Part shown: in pieces, positions 16,604 to 25,516 of the stretch | How positions within the stretch are numbered: position 1 is the stretch's first letter | Layout: every line of letters starts with the position of its first letter | Assembly (NCBI RefSeq): GCF_015751905.1 | Contig: NZ_JADOUF010000001.1 | Span: forward strand, 1,674,001 to 1,738,000 | Direction: 5' to 3' | From: Longispora fulva | Lineage (GTDB): Bacteria > Actinomycetota > Actinomycetes > Mycobacteriales > Micromonosporaceae | Length of the DNA stretch: 64,000 nucleotides | Notes under the pieces: model-generated | Seen by the model: the letters and a program-made list of their open reading frames with translations, nothing else | Databases searched by the model: none | Told to the model about the DNA's origin: nothing | Translations under genes and position numbers: made by a program

Positions 16604-17206
16604 ATGGCGCAGGTGCACGGTGCTGTTCCGTGGCGTCCGTTCACGCTGGCCAACGCCATCACCGTTCTGCGGCTCCTCGGCGTCCCGGTGTTCCTGTGGC
16701 TGCTCCTCGGCCCGGACCGGCACGACATCGCCGCCGTCGTGGTCCTGGCGGTCGGTGGCACGACCGACTGGCTCGACGGGTACGTGGCCCGGCGGATGGG
16801 CCAGGTCAGCCGCCTCGGTCAGCTCCTCGACCCGGTGGCCGACCGGCTCTACATCCTCGCCACCCTGATCGCGCTCACGGTCCGTGACGTCGTGCCGTGG
16901 CCCTTCACGGCGGCGCTGCTGGCCCGCGAGGTCGTCCTCGGCCTCGGCCAGCTCGCGATCCGCCGGTACGGCTACCCGCCGCTGCCCGTGCACTACGTCG
17001 GCAAGACCGCCACGTTCGTGCTGCTGATGGCGTTCCCAACCCTGCTGCTGGCCGCCGCGACCACGGGCACGACCCACACCTGGGCGTACGCGGCCGGGTG
17101 GGCCACCGCCCTGTGGGGCCTCGCGTTGTACTGGCTGGCCGCGGCCTTCTACTTCTGGCAGATCGCCGGCCTGATCCGCGACGCCCGGTCGGAGGCGCGC
17201 GCGTGA
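16604..17206 (+). CDS. CDP-alcohol phosphatidyltransferase
   Basis: Integral membrane enzyme of 200 residues that transfers a phosphatidyl group from CDP-diacylglycerol to an alcohol. The family signature is complete: D-x2-D-G-x2-A-R-x8-G-x3-D-x3-D, from DWLDGYVAR to LLDPVAD. Phosphatidylglycerophosphate- or cardiolipin-synthase-like activity is likely. ATG 16604 is chosen because GGGGAGGG lies 4 bases upstream and TAGAGT at 16563-16568 would place the mRNA start near 16575; GTG 16574 is an alternative leaderless start. It heads a conserved actinobacterial operon and overlaps the next gene by 4 bases. Confidence 0.88.
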   Translation: MAQVHGAVPWRPFTLANAITVLRLLGVPVFLWLLLGPDRHDIAAVVVLAVGGTTDWLDGYVARRMGQVSRLGQLLDPVADRLYILATLIALTVRDVVPWPFTAALLAREVVLGLGQLAIRRYGYPPLPVHYVGKTATFVLLMAFPTLLLAAATTGTTHTWAYAAGWATALWGLALYWLAAAFYFWQIAGLIRDARSEARA

Positions 17207-18162
17207 CGGCGCCCCGTGCCGGCGACGGCCCGGCGGACCGCGACGCCGGCGGCCCGCCCCGCGACGCGACGGGCCAGGCGCCCCGCGACGCGCTCCCGGG
17301 TCAGCAGTTCGGCGGCGACCTGCTCACCGAGATCTTCAACAACTCCATGGACCCGGGGTACGCCGCGGCGGCGAAGAAGGGCCGCGGCCACACCCCGCTC
17401 GGCGTGGCCGGCCGGGTGCTGGCCCTGGCGGCGATCGGTTTCCTGTTCGCCGTGGCGTACCTGAAGGTGGTCGCGGACAGCCCGGCGACCACCCAGGCCC
17501 GGGAGAAGCTCGTCTCCGACATCCGCCGCGACCAGACCACCGCCGACAAGCTGGAGTCCGACGCGGAGAAACTGCGCGACGAGGTGTCGGGCATGCGCGA
17601 CCAGGCGGTCCGCGAGGCCGGCGGCGACGCCAAGCACCTCCGCGACCTCGAGGCGGTCACCGGCCTCGGCCGGGTGCGCGGCGACGGCATCGTGGTCACC
17701 GTGGGTGACGCCGAGAGCGCGAAGGACCCGGTGACCGGCAAGCCGAAGGCCGAGAACAGCGACGGCAAGATCTACGACCGCGACCTGCAGAAGATCGTCA
17801 ACGCGCTCTGGTACGCCGGGGCGGAGGCCGTGACCATCAACAACCAGCGGATCTCCGGCAAGACGACGATCCGGGCCGCCGGCGGGGCGATTCTGGTGGA
17901 CTTCCGGCCGGTCGACGGTCCCTACCGGATCGCGGCGATCGGGCCGGACGCGATGCGCAAGACGTTCGAGAACACGCCGGTCGCCAAGCAGTTCCGGGCT
18001 CTGGCCAGCAGGTACGGGCTGTCGTTCGGGGTGAGGGACTCCAGCAAGATGACCTTCGCCGCCGCCGGGGACCCCCAGCTGCGCCTGGCTGAGCCGGTGC
18101 CGTCGCCGAGCCCGAGTCCCAGTACTTCCCCCAGTACGACGCCGTCCGGAGGTGGCCGTTGA
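17203..18162 (+). CDS. DUF881 membrane-anchored protein (first copy)
   Basis: Protein of 319 residues: cytoplasmic N-terminus rich in Asp/Pro, one transmembrane helix (about residues 64-84, LALAAIGFLFAVAYLKV), a coiled coil (about 95-140), then the extracytoplasmic DUF881 domain with GLGRVRGDGIVVTVGDAE and GAEAVTINNQRI. The tail is Ser/Pro-rich. The family flanks Sbp in most actinobacteria, near cell-division and wall genes, but has no known activity. GTG 17203 overlaps the upstream stop. Confidence 0.85.
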   Translation: MTAPRAGDGPADRDAGGPPRDATGQAPRDALPGQQFGGDLLTEIFNNSMDPGYAAAAKKGRGHTPLGVAGRVLALAAIGFLFAVAYLKVVADSPATTQAREKLVSDIRRDQTTADKLESDAEKLRDEVSGMRDQAVREAGGDAKHLRDLEAVTGLGRVRGDGIVVTVGDAESAKDPVTGKPKAENSDGKIYDRDLQKIVNALWYAGAEAVTINNQRISGKTTIRAAGGAILVDFRPVDGPYRIAAIGPDAMRKTFENTPVAKQFRALASRYGLSFGVRDSSKMTFAAAGDPQLRLAEPVPSPSPSPSTSPSTTPSGGGR

Positions 18163-18491
18163 TCGCGGTGCTCGCCCTGATCGCCGGAGTGGCGCTGGGA
18201 CTGATCCTGAAGCCGACCGTCCCCGTCGAGCTCCAGCCGTATCTGCCCATCGCCGTGGTGGCCGCGCTCGACGCCCTGTTCGGCGGGCTGCGGGCCAAGC
18301 TGAGCAAGATGTTCGACGACCGGCAGTTCATCATCTCGTTCGTGTCGAACGTGCTGGTGGCGGGCCTGATCGTGTTCCTCGGCGACCAGTTGGGCGTGGG
18401 CGGGCAGCTCGCCACCGGGGTGGTGGTCGTCCTCGGGGTGCGCATCTTCAGCAACGTGGCAGCCATCCGCCGACACTTCTTCAAGGCCTGA
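18159..18491 (+). CDS. sbp: Small basic protein Sbp (DUF1290)
   Basis: Integral membrane protein of 110 residues with three hydrophobic segments and the hallmark GLRAKLSKMFDDRQFIISF loop. Sbp homologues sit beside DUF881 genes and near division genes in Gram-positive bacteria; the biochemical role is unknown. The start is an unusual TTG at 18159, supported by GGAGG 6 bases upstream and by overlap with the preceding stop. Confidence 0.88.
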   Translation: MIAVLALIAGVALGLILKPTVPVELQPYLPIAVVAALDALFGGLRAKLSKMFDDRQFIISFVSNVLVAGLIVFLGDQLGVGGQLATGVVVVLGVRIFSNVAAIRRHFFKA

Positions 18492-18493
18492 CC

Positions 18494-19393
18494 GTGAGCG
18501 ACGACGAGCCCCGCCCCGACGAGGAGCCCACCGCGGCCCCGGACGACACCGCCCCCGTCCCCGCCTCCGACGAGGAGACGGTCGTGCTGGCGTCCCCGGT
18601 CGTACCCGTCGAGGCGTCCGCGGCCGGGCCCGCGACGGCGGCCGAACCGCCCGCCGAACCAGCCTCCGACGACAAGCCCGACGGCCCCGGCCGCACCCAG
18701 ATCAGCCGCCGGCTCTCCGGCGCCCTGATCGCGCTCCTGCTCGCCGTGGTCGGCTTCGCCGTCGTCATCCAGGTCCGCAGCAACGCCACCGACGAGGGCC
18801 TGACCAGCGCCCGGCAGGAGGACCTGGTCCGGATCCTCGGCGACCTCGACTCCCGCCAGGAGCGGTTGCGCACGGAGCTGTCCGCCCTGGAGGAGAGCAA
18901 ACGCCAGCTGACCTCCGGCGCCCAGAACAAGGAGGCCGCGCTGGCCGCCGCCCGGGCCCGCGCGGACGAGCTGGGCATCCTGGCCGGCACGCTGCCGGCC
19001 CAGGGCCCGGGTCTGGACATCCGGGTGACCGTCGGCAGCAAGGCCATCCCGGCGGCCACCGTCCTCGACGCGATCGAGGAGCTGCGCGGCGCCGGAGCCG
19101 AGGCGATGCAGATCTCGGGCGCCAACGGGGCCTCGGTGCGCATCACGGCGTCGACGTACTTCATGGACGATGGCGGCCGGCTCAACGTCGACGGGTCGAA
19201 ACTGGACGCCCCGTACGCGATCCTCGTGATCGGCGACCCACAGACGATGCGAGCCGCGCTCAACATCCCGGGCGGGGTCGTCGACACCGTCAAGCGGGCT
19301 GACGGTAACGTCGTGGTCTACGAGCCCGGTGTGGTGCGGGTGACCGCGCTGCGGCAGGTCAGCACGCCCCAGTACGCTCGACCTGTCTCATGA
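18494..19393 (+). CDS. DUF881 membrane-anchored protein (second copy)
   Basis: Protein of 299 residues: acidic, Pro/Ala-rich cytoplasmic N-terminus of about 75 residues, one transmembrane helix (ALIALLLAVVGFAVVIQV), a coiled coil, then DUF881 with GPGLDIRVTVGSKAIPA, GAEAMQISGANGASVRITAS and a C-terminal VVYEPGVVRVTAL. It begins just after Sbp. The two DUF881 proteins flanking Sbp probably form one membrane complex (inference from conserved order). Confidence 0.85.
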   Translation: MSDDEPRPDEEPTAAPDDTAPVPASDEETVVLASPVVPVEASAAGPATAAEPPAEPASDDKPDGPGRTQISRRLSGALIALLLAVVGFAVVIQVRSNATDEGLTSARQEDLVRILGDLDSRQERLRTELSALEESKRQLTSGAQNKEAALAAARARADELGILAGTLPAQGPGLDIRVTVGSKAIPAATVLDAIEELRGAGAEAMQISGANGASVRITASTYFMDDGGRLNVDGSKLDAPYAILVIGDPQTMRAALNIPGGVVDTVKRADGNVVVYEPGVVRVTALRQVSTPQYARPVS

Positions 19394-19409
19394 TCGAGAG
19401 GAACGCACG

Positions 19410-19790
19410 GTGATTCCCGAGGACCTTCGCTACACGGCCGAGCACGAGTGGGTGCGCGCGGACGGGGACACCTTCCGGGTGGGCATCACCCATTTCGCGC
19501 AGGACGCGCTGGGCGACATCGTCTACGTGGACCTGAAGGACGCCGGCGAGGAGCTGGCCGCCGGCGACTCCGCCGGCGAGGTCGAGTCGACGAAAAGCGT
19601 GTCGGAGATTTATGCTCCGGTGTCCGGTACGGTGACGGCTCGCAACGCGGCACTCGCGGACGCGCCCGACCTGATCAACACTGACCCGTACGGCGACGGT
19701 TGGCTGCTCGAGATCAGGCCGACCGACCCGTCTGTGCTGGACTCCCTGCTCGACGCCGCGGCGTACCGCGCGCTGACCGAGCAGTCCTGA
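19410..19790 (+). CDS. gcvH: Glycine cleavage system H protein
   Basis: Lipoyl-carrier protein of 126 residues that shuttles the aminomethyl group between the P, T and L proteins of the glycine cleavage system. The lipoylation motif ESTKSVSEIYAPVSG is intact with its Lys near residue 62, and the C-terminal DGWLLEI is typical. GTG 19410 follows a GAGAGGAA site. No other gcv genes are in the window; gcvH next to garA is the usual actinobacterial arrangement. Confidence 0.95.
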   Translation: MIPEDLRYTAEHEWVRADGDTFRVGITHFAQDALGDIVYVDLKDAGEELAAGDSAGEVESTKSVSEIYAPVSGTVTARNAALADAPDLINTDPYGDGWLLEIRPTDPSVLDSLLDAAAYRALTEQS

Positions 19791-19849
19791 CCGTAGGTAG
19801 ACGTCGGCGGGGCCCCAGCCCCGCCTGGCCAGATCCGTGAGGTGGTCCG

Positions 19850-20299
19850 ATGACACGTTCCGATGACGAGTACCCCCCGCTCGATGTGACGTCGACCCTG
19901 AATCTCGGCGCGATAGACGACGCGCTGGCCTCAGATGACGAGGTGATGCCCGCCAGGGTCTCCGGCTCGCTGCCCCCGGGCACGGCGCTGCTGGTGGTCC
20001 GGCGCGGCCCGAACGCCGGTGCCCGGTTCCTGCTCGACCACGACGTCACGACGAGTGGCCGGCACCCCGACAGCGACATCTTCCTCGACGACGTGACGGT
20101 GTCGCGTCGGCACGCGGAGTTCCAGCGCGAGGGCGGCTACTTCACCGTCCGCGACGTGGGCAGCCTCAACGGCACCTACGTCAACCGCGAGCGCGTCGAG
20201 GCCGTGACGCTGAGCAACGGCGACGAGGTCCAGGTCGGCAAGTTCCGGCTGGTCTTCATCGCTGGTCCGCGCCCGGACGAGGAGGTCGGCGGGGCGTGA
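19850..20299 (+). CDS. garA: FHA-domain protein, GarA/OdhI type
   Basis: Protein of 149 residues that in relatives binds and controls 2-oxoglutarate dehydrogenase and glutamate dehydrogenase after phosphorylation by PknB/PknG. A short N-terminal tail contains DVTSTLNLG, the place of the phospho-threonine switch. The FHA domain follows, with GRHPDSDIFLDDVTVSRRHAEF and GSLNGTYVN, which carry the phosphothreonine-binding Arg, Ser and Asn residues. GAGGTGG precedes ATG 19850. It overlaps the next gene by 4 bases. Confidence 0.92.
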   Translation: MTRSDDEYPPLDVTSTLNLGAIDDALASDDEVMPARVSGSLPPGTALLVVRRGPNAGARFLLDHDVTTSGRHPDSDIFLDDVTVSRRHAEFQREGGYFTVRDVGSLNGTYVNRERVEAVTLSNGDEVQVGKFRLVFIAGPRPDEEVGGA

Positions 20300-20994
20300 C
20301 GAAGTCCGGGAGCGCCGCGGCGGCGGACCTCGGCGCTCAGGGTCTGATGAGCATCGGCGAAGTTCTGGCCCAGCTGCGCGCGGACTTCCCGGACATCACG
20401 ATCTCCAAGCTCCGGTTCCTGGAGACGGAGGGCCTGGTCGAGCCGTGCCGGACGGCCTCCGGTTACCGGAAGTACTCGTGGGGGGACCTGGTCCGGCTGC
20501 GCTTCATCCTGACGGCGCAGCGCGACCAGTACCTCCCGCTGAAGGTGATCCGCGAGCAGCTCGACGCCGGCGCGCACGAGATGACCCTGCGGCTGGTGAC
20601 GGCCGACGAGCGGGCCGGCGTCGAGCAGCTGCTCACCCGGGCCGAGCTGCTGGTGCGCACCGGGCTGGATGAGGAGTGGCTGCGCGGCGTCGAGCAGTAC
20701 GGCCTGCTGGCCGCGCGCTCGGACGGCCGGTACGACCCGGAGGCCGTCGAGGTCGCCACGGTCGTCGCCCAGCTGGGCGAGCACGGCCTGGAGCCCCGGC
20801 ACCTGCGCGCCTTCCGGGGCGCGGCCGACCGGGAGGTGGGCCTGTTGGAGCAGGTGGTGGCCCCGATGGCCCGGCAGCGCAGTCCGGAGGCCCGGGCGCG
20901 CGCTGCGGAGACGTTGCGGGAGTTGGCGGCCCTGGCGCTGCGGCTGCACGCGGCCCTGTTGCAGGCGGGACTGCGGGGGAGCGCGGGCGGGTAG
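20296..20994 (+). CDS. ftsR: MerR-family regulator FtsR
   Basis: DNA-binding protein of 232 residues. The N-terminal MerR winged helix (SIGEVLAQLRADFPDITISK, then RFLETEGLVEP and GYRKYSWGDLVRL) is followed by an all-helical C-terminal half. In corynebacteria the homologue at this position activates ftsZ. GTG 20296 overlaps the garA stop. No effector-binding cysteines are visible, as in FtsR. Confidence 0.85.
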   Translation: MTKSGSAAAADLGAQGLMSIGEVLAQLRADFPDITISKLRFLETEGLVEPCRTASGYRKYSWGDLVRLRFILTAQRDQYLPLKVIREQLDAGAHEMTLRLVTADERAGVEQLLTRAELLVRTGLDEEWLRGVEQYGLLAARSDGRYDPEAVEVATVVAQLGEHGLEPRHLRAFRGAADREVGLLEQVVAPMARQRSPEARARAAETLRELAALALRLHAALLQAGLRGSAGG

Positions 20995-21055
20995 CCTGAA
21001 GTGGAGACGGCGCGTTCGGACGGCGCGCCGCCGGCAGGGCGGAAAGAGGGCTGGC

Positions 21056-21517
21056 GTGCACGAGTTGAACGTGGTCGGGGTGCGGGTCGAGTTGCCCACC
21101 AATCAACCGATCGTGCTTCTCAAGGAAGCCGCGGGCGAGCGGTACCTGCCGATCTGGATCGGCGCGGTGGAGGCGACCGCGATCGCGTACGAGCAGCAGA
21201 GCGTCAAGCCGCAGCGGCCGTTGACCCACGACCTGCTCAAGGACGTGCTGGCGGCGCTGAAGGCCCCGTTGCAGGCCGTGGAGATCACCGAGCTGCGCGA
21301 CCAGATCTTCTACGCGGACCTGGTGCTCGGCGAGGGCGTGCGGGTGTCGGCGCGGCCGAGCGACGCGATCGCGCTGGCGTTGCGCTCGGAGGCGCCGATC
21401 CGGTGCTCGGAGCAGGTCCTGGCGGAGGCCGGGATCGTGATTCCGGACGCGCAGGAGGACGAGGTCGAGAGGTTCCGCGAGTTCCTCGACCAGATCAACC
21501 CGGAAGACTTCGAATAG
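21056..21517 (+). CDS. Bifunctional nuclease family protein (DUF151)
   Basis: Protein of 153 residues with the DUF151 signatures ERYLPIWIGAVEATAIA, RPLTHDLLKDVL and VSARPSDAIALALRSEAPI. Family members bind nucleic acid and some show nuclease activity, but the role in actinobacteria is unsettled. GTG 21056 follows GGAAAGAGGG. A TAGCCT box at 20992-20997, overlapping the ftsR stop, would give it its own promoter. Confidence 0.88.
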   Translation: MHELNVVGVRVELPTNQPIVLLKEAAGERYLPIWIGAVEATAIAYEQQSVKPQRPLTHDLLKDVLAALKAPLQAVEITELRDQIFYADLVLGEGVRVSARPSDAIALALRSEAPIRCSEQVLAEAGIVIPDAQEDEVERFREFLDQINPEDFE

Positions 21518-21664
21518 TCACTCCTTGTGATTGACTGTGCACGGGGAGCGCCTCGCCGACTGTGACGGACATCGCTTCGGCGTGTCGTCCGTTCACGGGA
21601 CCTCGATCCCCAATGTGGGCTATAGCGTGGCGGTTGGCACGACAAGCCGGGGGAGGTGGTCGCA

Positions 21665-22255
21665 GTGGACGAGCGGTTCTCTGAAGGGCCCGGAGCAGGG
21701 GTCCCAGGCCCCGTGCAGGGTGTCCTCTTCGACGGTGGCGAGGTCGGCGACGACGGCGACGTGGGCTACCGGGGTGTGACGGCCTGTCACGCCGCCGGCA
21801 TCACGTACCGCCAGCTCGACTACTGGGCGCGCACCACCCTCGTGGTGCCGAGCATCCGACCGGCGGCCGGCTCCGGCTCGCAGCGGCTCTACTCGTTCCG
21901 GGACATGGTGGTCCTCAAGGTCGTCAAACGCCTGCTGGACGCCGGGGTGTCCCTGCAGAACATCCGCAAGGCCGTCGACACCCTGCGCTCGCGCGGCGTC
22001 GACGACCTGGCCCGGATCACCCTGATCTCCGACGGCACCACCGTCTACGAGTGCCGCTCCCCGGAGGAGGTCGTCGACCTGCTCCAGGGCGGCCAGGGCG
22101 TGTTCGGCATCGCGATCGGCGGCGCGTTCAAGGAGATCCAGGGCACCCTGGCCCACCTGCCGTCCGTGCGGGCCGAGGTGGAGCGGCCGGCGGCCGTGGC
22201 GCTCAGCCACACCGACGAGCTCGCGGCCCGCCGGGCCCGACGCAGCGCCAGCTGA
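21665..22255 (+). CDS. MerR-family transcriptional regulator (second copy)
   Basis: Protein of 196 residues with an acidic, Gly-rich N-terminal tail of about 35 residues, then a MerR helix-turn-helix (GVTACHAAGITYRQLDYWAR, LVVPSIR, RLYSFRDMVVLKVVKRLLD) and a C-terminal region without metal-binding cysteines. This gene always follows ftsR-DUF151 in the conserved block. GTG 21665 is preferred: GGGGGAGG lies 8 bases upstream; GTG 21656 is in frame but overlaps that site. Target genes unknown. Confidence 0.85.
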   Translation: MDERFSEGPGAGVPGPVQGVLFDGGEVGDDGDVGYRGVTACHAAGITYRQLDYWARTTLVVPSIRPAAGSGSQRLYSFRDMVVLKVVKRLLDAGVSLQNIRKAVDTLRSRGVDDLARITLISDGTTVYECRSPEEVVDLLQGGQGVFGIAIGGAFKEIQGTLAHLPSVRAEVERPAAVALSHTDELAARRARRSAS

Positions 22256-22381
22256 CCGACCCCGGCACACCGTCGCCGAGGAGGTGTCGGTCGCTCCGGC
22301 CGACATTCCGGCACCTGCCGGTCGGTCCGGCCCCTGGCCGGTCTCCGGGGCGGCACACCGAAGGTCAACCCCGTTCGACGG

Positions 22382-23341
22382 CTACGAACGCGTCTCCGAC
22401 CCGGCGCGCGCCGGTTCCTTCCGGCCCGACCGGCCGGTCGCGCCGATCGCCACCGCCGCCAGCGCCACCCCCACGCCCAGCACGGTGTTGACGGCCAGCT
22501 GGTGCCCGGGCGCCGGGGCGACGAGGTCGAGCACCACGGCCCCGACGAGCTGACCGGCCACGCTGCCCAACGCGAACACCAGCACCCCGGTGGCGCGGAC
22601 CACGGTCGCGGCGATCGCGATGAACAGGATGCCGAGCGGCCCGCCGACGTACAGCCACGGGGCGGTCGGGAGGGTGTCCGGCAGGCCACGTGTCGCGGTG
22701 ACGACGGCGGCGACGAGCACCAGCGCGACGGTGCCGGCGAGGAAGTTGACCAGCGCGGCCGGCAGCGCGGCGTTCGCGGCCTCCCGTACCCGGCCGTTGA
22801 CGGCCTGCTGCCAGGCGATGGCGACCCCGGCGGCGACGGCGACCCCGGCGAGCCCGATCCCGGACAGGCTGGTGACCCGGTCGGCGACGGCCACGGCGAC
22901 CGCGATCAGGGCGATGCCGGCCCCGACGAGCCGGCGGGCCGTGATCGGCTGGGCGGCGCCGGGGCCGAGCCCGGCCCGGTCGACGAACAGGCCGCTGGCG
23001 AGCTGGCCGCCGACCACGGACACGCTGAACAGCGCGACCCCGAGGGTGGCGACCGTCAGGCCCTGGGCGGCGACGAGCAGCGCCCCGCAGGTGCCGCCGA
23101 GCAGGTGCCAGAACCGCAGTTCCCGGGCGCGCAGGGCGTCCCGGATCCGGCCGAGGGCCCGCCGGCCGGCCGGGAACGTCGGCACCAACAGCAGGAGCAG
23201 GATCAGCCCGGAACCGAAGGAGAAGGTCGCGGCGGCGACCCCGTCGTGCAGTTGGTGGCCGAGTTCGCCGTTGACCCGGGCCTGCACGGCCATGGCGGCG
23301 CCGCACAGGGCGGCGAGGGCGGTTCCGAGGGGGCGTTGCAT
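22382..23341 (-). CDS. DMT-superfamily transporter, fused DUF606 (YdcZ) repeats
   Basis: Membrane protein of 319 residues with about ten helices arranged as two homologous halves: QARVNGELGHQL in the first and WQQAVNGRVREAANAALPA in the second. Each carries the NG-R/E signature of the YdcZ family. Related proteins are usually about 150 residues, so this is an internally duplicated form. The direction and substrate are unknown. ATG 23341 has CAGGGGA upstream. Confidence 0.78.
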   Translation of the reverse strand: MQRPLGTALAALCGAAMAVQARVNGELGHQLHDGVAAATFSFGSGLILLLLLVPTFPAGRRALGRIRDALRARELRFWHLLGGTCGALLVAAQGLTVATLGVALFSVSVVGGQLASGLFVDRAGLGPGAAQPITARRLVGAGIALIAVAVAVADRVTSLSGIGLAGVAVAAGVAIAWQQAVNGRVREAANAALPAALVNFLAGTVALVLVAAVVTATRGLPDTLPTAPWLYVGGPLGILFIAIAATVVRATGVLVFALGSVAGQLVGAVVLDLVAPAPGHQLAVNTVLGVGVALAAVAIGATGRSGRKEPARAGSETRS

Positions 23342-23415
23342 TCCCCTGATCCTGCCCCATAAACCGGTGACGATCCTTGCGAGGATGAACACAGGGCCGC
23401 CCGGCGCCTGCCCCC

Positions 23416-24210
23416 TTAGCGCATGGACACGCCGAGCGGGGCCCGGCAGAATCCGCCGCCGACCTGCACCAGGTCCAGCTCGGTCGACCAGTCGGGCTCG
23501 GGCTGGCCGGAGAGGACCTTCTCCGCGTACACCTCGGCGTCGTCGACCGGGTGGTAGCCGATCTCCTTGCCGGCCTCCAGGGACCACCAGCGCCGGGTGT
23601 TGGCGCTGACCCCCCACACCGCCCGGTACCCGCCGAGCGGGGTGGTCAGCGTCGCCTCCACCAGCCGGCCGCAGTCGTCCGGGGACAGCCACGTCGCCAG
23701 GGACCGGGCGTTGAACGGCTCGGGGAAACACGACCCGATCCGCAGCGCTGTGACGGTCATCCCGAACCGGTCGGCGTACAGCTTGCCGAGAGCCTCCATC
23801 GTGGCCTTGCTGACCCCGTAGTACGTGTCCGGACGGGCCTCGACGTCGGCCGGCAGGTCGCCCTCGCCGCGCTCCTGGAACCCGACGGCGTGGTTGGAGG
23901 ACGCCAGGATCACCCGGGACACCCCGGCGGTCCGGGCGGCCTCCAGGACCGCCCGGGTGCCGTCGATGTTGATCCGGAGGATGTCCTCCCAGCGGCCCTC
24001 GGAGGACACGCCGGCCAGGTGCACGATCGCGTCGACCCCGGCGCACGCGTCGGTGAGGGCGTCCATGTCGGCGATGTCGGCGGTCCGGATGTCCTCGGGG
24101 CCGTCCTCGACCGGGGCGACGTCCAGGAGACGGAGGGTGTGGTGGGCGAGGCGGGTGCGCAGCATCCGCCCGACGGAGCCGGCCGCGCCGGTGATAAGCA
24201 CATGAGTCAC
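23416..24210 (-). CDS. udh: NAD-dependent epimerase/dehydratase family, uronate-dehydrogenase-like
   Basis: Short-chain extended-type NAD enzyme of 264 residues. The nucleotide-binding ITGAAGSVGRML and active-site YGVSKATMEAL (YxxxK) are present. ASSNHAVGF, RIGSCFPEP and TWLSPDD strongly recall uronate dehydrogenase, which oxidises glucuronate or galacturonate to a lactone. No other uronate-pathway genes lie nearby, so the substrate is tentative. GTG 24210 sits 8 bases after TAGTGT, a leaderless-type start. Confidence 0.7.
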   Translation of the reverse strand: MTHVLITGAAGSVGRMLRTRLAHHTLRLLDVAPVEDGPEDIRTADIADMDALTDACAGVDAIVHLAGVSSEGRWEDILRINIDGTRAVLEAARTAGVSRVILASSNHAVGFQERGEGDLPADVEARPDTYYGVSKATMEALGKLYADRFGMTVTALRIGSCFPEPFNARSLATWLSPDDCGRLVEATLTTPLGGYRAVWGVSANTRRWWSLEAGKEIGYHPVDDAEVYAEKVLSGQPEPDWSTELDLVQVGGGFCRAPLGVSMR

Positions 24211-24221
24211 GACACGGAACA

Positions 24222-24869
24222 CTACCTGCGGCACCGCCAGGACGTCGCGTCGTCCCGATTGGTGAACTCCGCGTAGGCGTCGCGGCCGTGCTGGCGCTGG
24301 CACGCCGCGGTGAGGTCGGTGCCGTACAGGAACAGGCCCAGGGAGTCCGCGCACGACCAGTTGTCGATCGCGGCGTCGGGGCCCTGTGCCGGGCGGCGCA
24401 GCCGGGCCTGGCCGCCGGTGGTGGCCGCGCACTGCCCGGCGACATCGGGTGCGCCGAGCACGGTGACCGTGGGGCCGGCCGTGGTCGGCGGGGCGCTGGT
24501 GCGCGGGATCCGGCTGGGCGTGGGGCTGGGCGACGGGCCCGGGGTCGGCGCGCCGGTCGTGGCCGGGGCCTGCCGGGTGGTCGCCGGTGCCGCGACCGGG
24601 GCGGCGGGGGTGGGCAGGACGGGATCGTGGCGGGGGTCGGTCCGGGTCGCCGTCCACAGTCCCACCCCGGCGAGCAGCACGATCACCCCGCACAGCACCA
24701 CCATCGCGTACCGGCGCCGGGGCCGGCGCACCAGGCCCAGCTCGACGGTGTCCTGACCGGCGGCGACGGGCAGCTCCCTCGTGGCGTCGTCTCCGGTGAC
24801 GGCGTGCTCCGGGGGCAGCCAGGGTGCGACGCGCAGCCGGCTGCCGGGGCGGTCATCGGGGGTGGACAT
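24222..24869 (-). CDS. Membrane-anchored secreted protein of unknown function
   Basis: Protein of 215 residues: cytoplasmic N-terminus (about 55 residues), one transmembrane helix (AMVVLCGVIVLLAGVGLW), a Pro/Thr/Ser-rich spacer (about 80-130), and a C-terminal domain with four Cys (GQCAATT, NWSCADSL, TAACQRQH, SWRCRR) that could form two disulfides. I do not recognise the C-terminal domain. GGGAG lies 5 bases before ATG 24869. Confidence 0.65.
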   Translation of the reverse strand: MSTPDDRPGSRLRVAPWLPPEHAVTGDDATRELPVAAGQDTVELGLVRRPRRRYAMVVLCGVIVLLAGVGLWTATRTDPRHDPVLPTPAAPVAAPATTRQAPATTGAPTPGPSPSPTPSRIPRTSAPPTTAGPTVTVLGAPDVAGQCAATTGGQARLRRPAQGPDAAIDNWSCADSLGLFLYGTDLTAACQRQHGRDAYAEFTNRDDATSWRCRR

Positions 24870-25151
24870 CCGGCTCCCTTCGGGTGGGCAGGGATGCAGC
24901 GTACGGAGTCCAACGGGCCCGACAGGCACGGGGACACGGTGTTGAGAATGATTTAAGGGTCTTTCCAGGGATAACCCTATTCACCGTTGGCCCGACACCC
25001 TATGTTCATATTCATCGTCCCCGAACGATATGACGACCACGCGTGGCGAACCCCTCCGGTCCCAGGGCCGCGTCCACAGTGGTGCACAGGTCGGCGGCCG
25101 TCCCGTTCCGCGGGGTGGCCGCCGACTCGACTGACGGCCCCGTGGGCGGGG

Positions 25152-25424
25152 TCAGCCGGTGACCGTGACCGTCCGGAGCACCTCCGCGCGGCCCTGGCTC
25201 CCGAACAGCCAGTTCTCGGCCCACCGGCGCAGTCCGCACGGCCAATGCATGCCGCACAGTTCGCAGACCGGGAACCGGTCGTGGCTGGTGTGGCAGGCGT
25301 ACTCCTCCAGCGCGATGGAGGTCAGTTCCGCGATCACCTCGGGGGTGTCCTCCGGAGGCTCCGCCTCATCGACCTGCACGTCGTCCTCGCCCATGCCGCC
25401 CACCGCCCTCAGGTTTCGCCCCAT
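25152..25424 (-). CDS. Small Cys-rich hypothetical protein
   Basis: Protein of 90 residues with an acidic N-terminal half and a possible zinc-binding cluster: CHTSHDRFPVCELCGMHWPC (residues about 49-68). The pattern resembles short actinobacterial zinc-ribbon proteins of unknown role. An internal ATG at 25394 is an equally possible start, as neither has a clear ribosome-binding site. Confidence 0.5.
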   Translation of the reverse strand: MGRNLRAVGGMGEDDVQVDEAEPPEDTPEVIAELTSIALEEYACHTSHDRFPVCELCGMHWPCGLRRWAENWLFGSQGRAEVLRTVTVTG

Positions 25425-25516
25425 TGTCCATGACGCGCCCGCAACAGGCGGGTGACGGCACTATTCGACACCATGGCCGGATATCGTCCGTCACCGCACC
25501 CGGTGATGCGGGGGGC